The notes under the pieces: generated by a model
Told to the model about the DNA's origin: nothing
What the model saw: the letters and a program-made list of their open reading frames with translations, nothing else
The model's database searches: none
Made by a program: the position numbers and the translations under genes
Shown here: positions 5,852 to 12,198 of the stretch, one piece after another
Layout of the letters: every line of letters starts with the position of its first letter
Numbering within the stretch: the first letter of the stretch is position 1
Source of the DNA: CAYONQ01 sp964405375
GTDB lineage: Bacteria > Planctomycetota > Phycisphaerae > Sedimentisphaerales > Anaerobacaceae
Assembly: GCA_964405375.1 (NCBI GenBank)
Contig: CAYONQ010000079.1
Coordinates: 1 to 12,198 of the forward strand
DNA: 12,198 bases
Reading direction: 5' to 3'

Positions 5852-8560
5852 ATGGCGGAAAAGTGGGTTTACTTCTTCGGCGACGGCAAAGCGGAAGGCA
5901 ACGCAAAAATGAAGGAGCTTTTAGGCGGTAAGGGTGCGAACCTGGCGGAGATGTCCAAATTGGGCATTACCGTTCCCCCCGGGTTCACCATTACAACGGA
6001 GGTTTGTACCCATTTTATGAATACCAACGGCAGGTTCCCAAAAACGCTCAAAGGGCAGGTCAAAACCGCACTGGAAAAGGTCGAGAAGGTTATGGGCAGC
6101 CGTTTCGGCGACGCCCGAAACCCCCTGCTTTTCTCCGTTCGTTCCGGCGCCCGCGTTTCAATGCCCGGGATGATGGAGACGGTGCTTAACATCGGCCTTA
6201 ACGAGGATACCATTTCCGGACTGGTCGCCAAAAGCGGGAGCGAGCGGTTTGTTTATGACGCCTACCGACGTCTGATTATGATGTATTCCGATGTGGTTAT
6301 GGAAAAAACGGCGGGTATCGAGCCGCCGGAAGAAAAGGGTATTCGGCAGCAGCTCGAAAAAGAAATGCAAAAAATAAAAGAAGGCAAAGGCGTAAAAAAT
6401 GACACACAACTGGATGTCAACGACCTGAAGAAACTGGTTAATATCTTCAAAAAGAAAGTGAGGCAAGTTCTTAAAAAAGATTTTCCAGACGACCCTTACG
6501 ACCAGCTATGGGGTGCTATATCGGCCGTCTTTCAATCCTGGAACGGCAAAAGGGCTGTGTCGTATCGCAGGATAGAAAACATCCCCGCCGACTGGGGAAC
6601 GGCGGTAAATGTGCAAATAATGGTCTTCGGCAACAGCGGTGAAAATAGCGCCACAGGCGTCGCATTTACCCGCGACCCTGCTACCGGCGAGAATAGATTC
6701 TACGGCGAGTTTCTCGTCAACGCCCAGGGAGAAGACGTCGTAGCAGGTATCCGCACACCGCAGGCAATCAACGCGGTCTCAAAAACGGAAACCTCTAAGC
6801 ACCTGCCCTCTTTAGAAGAGCTGATGCCCAAGCCTTACAATCAATTGGCTAAAATCCGCACCAAACTGGAAAAACACTACCGCGATATGCAGGACATTGA
6901 ATTTACTATTCAGGATGGCGAGCTCTTTATGCTCCAGACGCGGGTCGGCAAACGAAACGGCACAGCGGCTATCAGAATGGCCGTCGAGATGTGTGAAGAG
7001 GGCCTTATCTCCCAAAAAGAGGCGATTTTGAGGGTCAGGCCGGAACAGCTCGACGAGCTTCTGCATCCGATGTTAGACCCTAAGCTCGAAAAAAAGGCCG
7101 GGAAACTGGCAGGAGGGCTGCCCGCAGGTCCGGGCGGCGGAATCGGCCAGATTGTTTTCACCGCTGATGACGCTGAGGCATTGGCCCACAAAGGCAAAAA
7201 GGTCATCCTCGTTCGGGACGAGACCAGCCCGGAAGACGTGCACGGGATGCGGGCCGCCCAGGCGATTCTTACCGCCAAGGGCGGGATGACCAGCCACGCC
7301 GCCTTAGTTGCCAGGGGTTGGGGCAAGTGCTGTATTGTCGGCTGCGGCGCCTTGAACATTAGTGCCTCGAAAAAGGTCCTTTCCGTGGATGGGAAAAAGC
7401 TGCACGAAGGGGATTGGCTCTCTCTGAACGGTACAAAGGGAGTCGTCTATGAGGGCAAGGTCGGTCTGCTGCCCGCCGACCCCGGGAAGAACGTCCACTA
7501 CAAAAAGCTTATGTCGTGGGCCGACAAGCTTAGGAAGCTGAATATCCGAACCAACGCTGATAACCCGCAGGACGCCAAATTGGCCAGGAATTTCGGGGCT
7601 GAAGGCATCGGTCTGACACGCACCGAGCATATGTTTTTCGAGCCGGACCGCATCACTTCTATGCGAGAGATGATACTGGCGGACGACGAGGCCGGCCGGC
7701 GAAAGGCCCTGAAGAAATTACTGCCGCTTCAAAAAAAGGATTTCATCGGCATCTTCAAGGCGATGGATGGGCTGCCCGTTACCATTCGCACGCTGGACCC
7801 GCCGCTTCACGAGTTCCTGCCTAACGACCAGGCCAGCCAGAAGGAGATGGCCAAGCGGTTGGGCGTTTCCGTAGAGGCAATCAGGGCTAAGGTCCAGACA
7901 CTGCACGAGCTCAACCCGATGCTGGGACATCGAGGGTGCCGGCTGGGTATCACATATCCTGAAATTACCGCTATGCAGGTGCAGGCCATTATGGAAGCCG
8001 CCTGCTCCGTGGCAAAGCGGGGCGTGAAGGTATATCCTGAGATTATGATTCCGCTCGTAGGAACAAAGGCGGAACTGGAGAACCAGCGAGAACTGGCGGT
8101 TGATGTCGCCGAAAAGGTCATCAAGAAAGCAGGCGTCCGTGTCAACTACCTTGTCGGCACGATGATAGAAATCCCGAGAGCGGCTATCACGGCGGACAAG
8201 ATTGCCGAGGTCGCAGACTTCTTCTCTTTCGGCACGAACGACCTGACACAAATGACATTCGGGTTCAGCCGCGACGATGCCGCAAAATTTTTGCCTGATT
8301 ACCTATCAAAAAAAATACTTTCTGCAGAGCCCTTCCAGACGCTCGACCAGGAGGGTGTGGGGCAGTTGGTTGATATGGGTATTCGGCGTGGAAGGTCCAC
8401 ACGCCCCGACTTAAAAGTCGGTATCTGCGGAGAACACGGCGGTGACCCCAGCAGTATTGGTTTCTGCCATCGGGTCGGGATGAATTATGTATCCTGCTCG
8501 CCCTTTAGAGTGCCGATTGCAAGATTGGCGGCTGCACAGGCGGCGGTCAGAAAAGCGTAA
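5852..8560 (+). CDS. ppdK: Pyruvate, phosphate dikinase
   Basis: Cytoplasmic enzyme that reversibly converts ATP, pyruvate and phosphate to AMP, phosphoenolpyruvate and pyrophosphate, linking glycolysis and gluconeogenesis. The product is 902 residues, near the usual 870-900. The N-terminal nucleotide-binding domain begins with GGKGANLAEMSKLG and contains GVAFTRDPATGE and NAQGEDVVAGIRTP. The central phosphohistidine domain has GGMTSHAALVARGWG with catalytic His482. The C-terminal pyruvate/PEP barrel includes GLTRTEHMFF and ends with GICGEHGGDPSS, with catalytic Cys859, then a short SCSPFRVPIARLA tail. All hallmark residues are present. ATG 5852 is chosen over an in-frame TTG at 5834 because AAGGGAGA (5837-5844) sits seven bases before it and because family members start at this point (MAEKWVYFFG). 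The gene has its own promoter and is flanked by secreted-protein genes and a tRNA, so it is probably monocistronic. Phosphoenolpyruvate synthase is excluded by the GEDVVAGIRTP and EHGGDPSS signatures. Confidence 0.97.
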   Translation: MAEKWVYFFGDGKAEGNAKMKELLGGKGANLAEMSKLGITVPPGFTITTEVCTHFMNTNGRFPKTLKGQVKTALEKVEKVMGSRFGDARNPLLFSVRSGARVSMPGMMETVLNIGLNEDTISGLVAKSGSERFVYDAYRRLIMMYSDVVMEKTAGIEPPEEKGIRQQLEKEMQKIKEGKGVKNDTQLDVNDLKKLVNIFKKKVRQVLKKDFPDDPYDQLWGAISAVFQSWNGKRAVSYRRIENIPADWGTAVNVQIMVFGNSGENSATGVAFTRDPATGENRFYGEFLVNAQGEDVVAGIRTPQAINAVSKTETSKHLPSLEELMPKPYNQLAKIRTKLEKHYRDMQDIEFTIQDGELFMLQTRVGKRNGTAAIRMAVEMCEEGLISQKEAILRVRPEQLDELLHPMLDPKLEKKAGKLAGGLPAGPGGGIGQIVFTADDAEALAHKGKKVILVRDETSPEDVHGMRAAQAILTAKGGMTSHAALVARGWGKCCIVGCGALNISASKKVLSVDGKKLHEGDWLSLNGTKGVVYEGKVGLLPADPGKNVHYKKLMSWADKLRKLNIRTNADNPQDAKLARNFGAEGIGLTRTEHMFFEPDRITSMREMILADDEAGRRKALKKLLPLQKKDFIGIFKAMDGLPVTIRTLDPPLHEFLPNDQASQKEMAKRLGVSVEAIRAKVQTLHELNPMLGHRGCRLGITYPEITAMQVQAIMEAACSVAKRGVKVYPEIMIPLVGTKAELENQRELAVDVAEKVIKKAGVRVNYLVGTMIEIPRAAITADKIAEVADFFSFGTNDLTQMTFGFSRDDAAKFLPDYLSKKILSAEPFQTLDQEGVGQLVDMGIRRGRSTRPDLKVGICGEHGGDPSSIGFCHRVGMNYVSCSPFRVPIARLAAAQAAVRKA

Positions 8561-8650
8561 AGCGAAGAATGCAAAACTATAACTTAAAGCTCAAAACTTA
8601 TTTAATTTTAAATTTTATGCTGTGGTTTTTAGTTTTTAGCTTTTCGCTTT
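8559..8650 (+). other. AT-rich inverted-repeat stretch between ppdK and tRNA-His
   Basis: Two nested arm pairs are visible: AAAGCGAA (8559-8566) with TTCGCTTT (8643-8650), and AAAGCTCAAAACT (8586-8598) with AGTTTTTAGCTTT (8631-8643), the second pair having one mismatch. The two pairs share base 8643, so they cannot both form in full. The stretch is very AT-rich and lacks a clear terminal T tract. It may act as the ppdK transcript end, but it could be simple AT-rich spacer. Confidence 0.3.
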
Positions 8651-8663
8651 TAGCTTCTATGTG

Positions 8664-8737
8664 GTGAAAGTAGCTCAGTTGGTAAGAGCACTGGGTTGTG
8701 GTCCCAGGGGTCGCGGGTTCGAATCCCGTCTTTCACC
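8664..8737 (+). tRNA. tRNA-His (anticodon GTG)
   Basis: A complete cloverleaf. The acceptor stem is GTGAAAG (8664-8670) with CTTTCAC (8730-8736). The D arm is GCTC/GAGC. The anticodon stem is CTGGG/CCCAG around loop TTGTGGT, so the anticodon is GTG. The T arm is GCGGG/CCCGT around TTCGAAT. The discriminator is C (8737) and the preceding base 8663 is G, fitting the extra G at position -1 that is diagnostic of tRNA-His. The 3' CCA is not encoded and must be added after transcription. Confidence 0.96.
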
Positions 8738-8870
8738 CGTATAATGGTATCAATACATAGCTACTAATACCCTTTCTTTCCACAATTTCGCTTTATCCCG
8801 TCATATTAACCCTGCTGTAGGGGGGTAGCGTCGGTTTTCTCCTCCTGTCTGATTTTAATTTTTCTACGCG

Positions 8871-8896
8871 AACTGTGACATACCGTTGTCACAGTT
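8871..8896. repeat. Perfect 10-bp inverted repeat
   Basis: AACTGTGACA (8871-8880) and TGTCACAGTT (8887-8896) are exact complements around a 6-base centre (TACCGT). No T tract follows, so it is not a standard terminator. It could be a DNA-binding site or an RNA hairpin. It is directly followed by a second hairpin. Confidence 0.75.
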
Positions 8897-8914
8897 GGAA
8901 TAAAAAATATTCCA
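8896..8914. repeat. Perfect 7-bp inverted repeat next to the preceding hairpin
   Basis: TGGAATA (8896-8902) and TATTCCA (8908-8914) pair exactly around AAAAA. It abuts the 8871-8896 inverted repeat, sharing one base. No function is assignable. Confidence 0.65.
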
Positions 8915-8993
8915 GACAAGGGACAGGCATTTTACGCTTACCGTATCGCGCTGGCTGCTTGGAATCCGGGTTTAACCGCTAATGAAAAAAGGT

Positions 8994-9014
8994 TGAAAAA
9001 ATAGGGTTTTTTCA
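8994..9014. repeat. A/T hairpin in the intergenic region
   Basis: TGAAAAAA (8994-9001) and TTTTTTCA (9007-9014) pair exactly around TAGGG. An alternative, longer pairing joins CCGCT (8976-8980) and GAAAAAA (8984-8990) with TTTTTTC (9007-9013) and AGCGG (9014-9018). On the minus strand the arm also ends in a run of T, so a weak terminator in either direction is possible. Confidence 0.4.
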
Positions 9015-9133
9015 GCGGCAGAACAGCAGGCAAACTTTGCGAGAAAGATAAGCCGTTTTGCTGCAAGTGGTTATGTGCTGATTTTGCGAGCGAACGGCGT
9101 AAGAAAATGGGAGAAAAAAACAAAAATTCTGTT

Positions 9134-9161
9134 TGGACAGGTCGAATACAAGTGATATAAT
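9134..9161 (+). promoter_or_regulatory. Candidate promoter of gene C
   Basis: TGGACA (9134-9139), five of six to consensus, is followed after 16 bases by a perfect TATAAT (9156-9161); a second TATAAT occurs at 9165-9170. It lies about 290 bases before the gene C start, so the leader would be long. The element does not resemble the promoter/operator block of genes A and B', which suggests different control. Confidence 0.45.
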
Positions 9162-9450
9162 TCCTATAATAACCATAGAGGTTAAATTCTGCACAAGCAA
9201 AGCAATATAACACGTTAGGATAAGAGGGTCATTCAAGGCGTCCATCACTTGACTATACACAGGGTTTCCCTGCGGAGCATCACTGTTTGTATTTACAGGG
9301 AAGGCGGGGAGATACCTGACCTTGGATTTAGATTTGGTTAAATGTGTTGAGCTTACTGTCCGGGGGAGAAAGGAGGTGACAAAGGCAAAAAGAGAATAAT
9401 GTTTTTGTAGAAAAGTTCTTTAATAACTCAATTTTTAGGGAGAAAGCATT

Positions 9451-12198
9451 ATGTGTAGAAAATTGGTTCTTTTAATGACATTTGCTTTGGCACTGGCACT
9501 GGTTCTGACGGGCGTGGCCGGAGCTGCCAAGCCACCACCAGGTAAGGCAACCAGCCCGAGTCCTTCGCATCAGGCGACTGGTGTAAGCGTAGATGCTGAT
9601 TTGAGCTGGTCGGCTGGTCCTCGTACTGATTCGCACGATGTGTACTTCGGTACAACCAGCCCGGGTGACTTCAAAGGCAACCAGACCGCTACAACCTATG
9701 AGCCCGGCACGATGGATAACGATACGACCTATTACTGGCGTATCGATGAGAAGAACACCAGCGGTACGACCACCGGGGATGTCTGGAGCTTTACTACCGA
9801 AGCTGCGCCACAGCCGCCCGGTCAGGCGACCAACCCGAGTCCTTCACATCAGGCGACTGGTGTGAGCGTAGATGCTGATTTAAGCTGGACTGCCGGCTCC
9901 GGTGCTACAAGCCGCGATGTCTATTTCGGCACGAATTCAACGCCTGGTGCAGGTGAGTTCAAGGGCAACCAGACTGAAACCACCTATGAGCCCGGCACAA
10001 TGGCCAACGATACGACCTACTACTGGCGTATCGATGAGAAAAACGCCGCTGGCACGACAACCGGCGTTGTCTGGAACTTTACGACTGTAGTAGCGCCGCC
10101 CGGCAAGGCAACCAGCCCCAGTCCTTCACATCAGGCGACCGGTGTGAGCATAACCGCTGATTTGAGCTGGACTGCCGGCTCCGGTGCTACAAGCCGCGAT
10201 GTCTATTTCGGCACGAATTCAACGCCTGGTGCAGGTGAGTTCAAGGGCAACCAGACTGAAACCACCTATGAGCCCGGCACGATGGATAACGATACGACCT
10301 ACTACTGGCGTATCGATGAGAAGAACGCCGGCGGCACGACAACCGGCGATGTCTGGAACTTTACTACCGAAGCTGCACCACCGCCGCCCGGTAAGGCAAC
10401 CAGCCCGAGTCCTTCGCATCAGGCGACCGATGTAAGCGTAGATGCTGATTTGAGCTGGACTGCCGGCTCCGGTGCGACCAGCCGCGATGTTTATTTCGGC
10501 ACCGATTCGACGCCGGATGCGACCGAGTTCAAAGGTAACCAGACCGCTACAACCTATGAGCCCGGCACGCTCGATAACGATACGACCTACTACTGGCGTA
10601 TCGATGAGAAAAACGCTGGCGGCACAACCACCGGCGATGTCTGGAGCTTCACCACCGAAGCCGCAGCAGCACCACCCGACCCAAATCTTGTCGGCTGGTG
10701 GAAGCTGGACGAGTCCAGCGGTGCAACGGCAGAAGATTCCAGCGACTACGACAACGACGGCAGTGTTGTCGGCGATGTAACCTGGTTACCGAGCGGCGGA
10801 CAATTTGACGGCGCAGCCAGCTTTACCGGTGGCAGCGAGCGTATCGAATTCTCCACCAGTGATATGAGCGCATCGGCGGGTACGGTTACCCTCTGGGGCT
10901 ATCCGGAGGGAGCACAGACACAGAACTACAGATACTTTTTCGCCATCCGCGACATACCCGGCGGCGGCAACAGGGTACAGCTTTATTTGTACCAGACTAC
11001 TATGCAGTTGGGCGTGGGGCTTGGTGACTCATTTGATGTGAACACGAACATTATGACTTTAAGCACCGACACCTGGTACCATATAGCCCTTACCTGGGAC
11101 GGAGGCGATTACATCGTTTATGTGGATGCCAATAATGTCGATTCCGGGACCTATACCGGCTTAAGCAGTATGACTACCGGCGGAGACATTGGTAACGACC
11201 ACCAGGACCGAAACAAGGGATTGTACGGCCGTATGGACGATGTGGGCGTCTGGGATGAGGCGCTCAGTGCCGACGATATCAATGACATCTATCTTGACGG
11301 CATTGGCGGAGCCGACTTAGGAAAGGCCTGGAACCCCAGCCCTGATGATGAGGCCACAGGCGTGGACCCGAATGCCGACCTCAGCTGGTCAGCGGGAGAC
11401 TGGGCTGATTCGCACGATGTGTACTTCGGCACTGATTCGACGCCGGATGCGACCGAGTTCAAGGGCAACCAGGCGGGAACTACCTATGAGCCCGGCACAA
11501 TGGATAACGATACCACCTACTACTGGCGTATCGATGAGGTCAACGATGCCAATGCTGACAGTCCCTGGATAGGTGATGTCTGGAGCTTTACCACGGAAGC
11601 AGCAGGTGCTCCGCCCAACAAGGCGACCAGCCCCAGTCCCTCACATCAGGCAACAGGCGTGGGTGTCGATGCTGATTTGAGCTGGACGGCCGGCTCCGGT
11701 GCGACCAGTCACGATGTCTATTTCGGCACCGATGAATCGCCGGATGCGACCGAGTTCAAGGGCAACCAAGCAGGGACGAGCTATGAGCCCGGCACAATGG
11801 ATAACGATACCACCTACTACTGGCGTATCGATGAGGTCAATGCCTATGGCACAACAACCGGCGATGTCTGGAACTTTACGACGACATCAGGCGGCGGTAC
11901 CGGCAGCGGGGCGACGCCTGTTGCTGAGTTTATGGTGATACCGACAAGCGGCTGGGACATCTATTACAGGCCCGAGTTTGTCAGCAAGGCGACCGGTGAT
12001 ATCACCAGCTATGAATGGGACTTCGGCGATGAGCAGACCAGCTATGAGAGGGCGCCCAATCATCAGTATTCGTCACCCGGCACGTACACCATAAAGTTGA
12101 CCGTGAGCGGCCCCGGCGGCTCAGACACCGAGACGAAGACCAGCCACATCACCGTGAATGACTTTGACGATTACCCGTATGATGACTACGTTCTCACC
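9451..12198 (+). CDS. Secreted modular protein C (partial, 3' end outside window): Fn3-like x4, LamG, Fn3-like x2, PKD, start of beta-helix
   Basis: The frame is open from ATG 9451 through all 916 codons to the window edge; no stop is seen, so the protein is incomplete at its C-terminus. AGGGAGA (9437-9443) precedes the start by seven bases. Residues 1-25 are a signal peptide (MCRK, Leu/Ala-rich core, cleavage near AGA/A). Fn3-like repeats begin near residues 29, 121, 216 and 312, each about 93-96 residues with ADLSW, DVYFGT, YEPGT, YYWRIDE and VWNFTT. A LamG domain spans 412-618 (GWWKLDE to IYLDG). Two further Fn3-like repeats cover 623-715 and 721-812. A PKD domain covers 823-902 (YEWDFGDEQTS). 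The last residues (DDYPYDDYVLT) are the start of the beta-helix module of A and B'. The LamG and PKD segments are close to gene A at the DNA level. No dockerin-like module is present at the N-terminus; one could follow beyond the window. Likely a cell-surface or secreted carbohydrate-interacting protein. Confidence 0.9.
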   Translation, partial: MCRKLVLLMTFALALALVLTGVAGAAKPPPGKATSPSPSHQATGVSVDADLSWSAGPRTDSHDVYFGTTSPGDFKGNQTATTYEPGTMDNDTTYYWRIDEKNTSGTTTGDVWSFTTEAAPQPPGQATNPSPSHQATGVSVDADLSWTAGSGATSRDVYFGTNSTPGAGEFKGNQTETTYEPGTMANDTTYYWRIDEKNAAGTTTGVVWNFTTVVAPPGKATSPSPSHQATGVSITADLSWTAGSGATSRDVYFGTNSTPGAGEFKGNQTETTYEPGTMDNDTTYYWRIDEKNAGGTTTGDVWNFTTEAAPPPPGKATSPSPSHQATDVSVDADLSWTAGSGATSRDVYFGTDSTPDATEFKGNQTATTYEPGTLDNDTTYYWRIDEKNAGGTTTGDVWSFTTEAAAAPPDPNLVGWWKLDESSGATAEDSSDYDNDGSVVGDVTWLPSGGQFDGAASFTGGSERIEFSTSDMSASAGTVTLWGYPEGAQTQNYRYFFAIRDIPGGGNRVQLYLYQTTMQLGVGLGDSFDVNTNIMTLSTDTWYHIALTWDGGDYIVYVDANNVDSGTYTGLSSMTTGGDIGNDHQDRNKGLYGRMDDVGVWDEALSADDINDIYLDGIGGADLGKAWNPSPDDEATGVDPNADLSWSAGDWADSHDVYFGTDSTPDATEFKGNQAGTTYEPGTMDNDTTYYWRIDEVNDANADSPWIGDVWSFTTEAAGAPPNKATSPSPSHQATGVGVDADLSWTAGSGATSHDVYFGTDESPDATEFKGNQAGTSYEPGTMDNDTTYYWRIDEVNAYGTTTGDVWNFTTTSGGGTGSGATPVAEFMVIPTSGWDIYYRPEFVSKATGDITSYEWDFGDEQTSYERAPNHQYSSPGTYTIKLTVSGPGGSDTETKTSHITVNDFDDYPYDDYVLT
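9883..9998 (+). repeat. 116-bp identical internal repeat in gene C (copy 1)
   Basis: This part of the second Fn3-like repeat is base-for-base identical to 10165-10280 in the third repeat, 282 bases (94 codons) downstream. The other repeats share the protein pattern but differ at many synonymous sites, so this pair looks like a recent in-frame duplication or gene conversion. Confidence 0.9.
10165..10280 (+). repeat. 116-bp identical internal repeat in gene C (copy 2)
   Basis: This is the partner of 9883-9998. Identity runs from the AGC codon of ADLSW to the middle of the YEPGT motif. The codon before it differs (TTG against TTA), as does the third base of the last Thr codon (ACG against ACA). 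Confidence 0.9.

Larger units (their letters stand above)
8738..9450. other. Gene-free region of about 710 bases with hairpins
   Basis: I see no convincing protein gene here. Short open frames on the minus strand (8938-9260) overlap each other in different frames, look low-complexity and hydrophobic, and have no persuasive ribosome site. The region holds two adjacent hairpins (8871-8914), an A/T hairpin (8994-9014), a small GC palindrome CAGGG/CCCTG (9260-9272) and a candidate promoter (9134-9161). It also holds a strong Shine-Dalgarno-like AAAGGAGGTGA (9369-9379) with no usable start codon after it. The last 290 bases are probably the leader of gene C. Confidence 0.6.

Noticed and set aside
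8559..8650. A standard Rho-independent terminator for ppdK.
   Set aside because: Arm pairs exist but are AT-rich, have a long loop and lack a clean T tract; kept only as a low-confidence structured stretch.
8872..8895. A CRP/FNR-type site in the TGTGA...TCACA inverted repeat.
   Set aside because: The half-sites are separated by 10 bases rather than the 6 of that family, and the site is about 550 bases from the next start codon.
8938..9260. Two minus-strand open frames (91 and 82 codons) in the intergenic region.
   Set aside because: They overlap each other in different frames, look low-complexity, have no recognisable domain and no convincing ribosome site.
9260..9330. A possible riboswitch in the gene C leader because of CAGGG/CCCTG pairings.
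   Set aside because: The pairings are short and mutually exclusive, and I could not match conserved cores of known riboswitch classes.
9902..10435. Repeated plus-strand open frames with near-identical starts inside gene C.
   Set aside because: They are the wrong reading frame of the Fn3-like repeats; the repetition reflects the repeated DNA of the real gene.
9535..11890. Regular repeats that could suggest a CRISPR-like array.
   Set aside because: The period is about 280 bases, the sequence is coding throughout and there are no short spacers; these are protein domain repeats.

Overview
The window looks like chromosomal DNA of a planctomycete, most likely class Phycisphaerae. The evidence is an N-terminal dockerin-like module of the kind common in that group, long secreted proteins built from LamG, Fn3-like, PKD and beta-helix modules, and balanced base composition. 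This placement is inference from protein style; no rRNA or other taxonomic marker is present.

Layout. Positions 53-2970 hold a transcription unit for a 920-residue secreted protein (gene A): signal peptide, dockerin-like pair, LamG, two Fn3-like repeats, PKD, parallel beta-helix. A hairpin-plus-T-tract terminator follows. Positions 3130-5653 hold a second, paralogous unit with the same promoter architecture and the same terminator, but with a replaced front end. The original reading frame now stops after 53 codons (signal peptide plus half a dockerin). About 100 bp later a second gene (B') begins with its own signal peptide and an unrecognised domain, then rejoins the PKD and beta-helix modules. 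Next comes ppdK (pyruvate phosphate dikinase, 902 aa) with a near-consensus promoter, then tRNA-His(GTG), then about 700 bp of gene-free DNA containing several hairpins. From 9451 to the right edge runs a third paralog (gene C, at least 916 codons, 3' end outside the window): signal peptide, four Fn3-like repeats, LamG, two more Fn3-like repeats, PKD and the first residues of the same beta-helix module.

How it fits together. A, B' and C are one family of exported proteins that share a PKD plus beta-helix back end and differ in their front ends, so the locus records module swapping. In A and B' the helix carries a conserved Glu-Asp, Asp-Lys and Gln-Pro-Ile-Arg series in an order resembling family 1 pectate lyases. 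A calcium-dependent polysaccharide lyase or a carbohydrate-binding derivative is therefore plausible but unproven. ppdK and the tRNA are housekeeping genes lying between the paralogs, with no evident functional link to them.

The points most worth a second look are the re-headed tandem duplication with its leftover mini-ORF, the inverted repeat that straddles the -35 box in both A and B units, and a 68-nt 3' UTR/terminator block that is identical between copies although the adjacent coding ends have clearly diverged.
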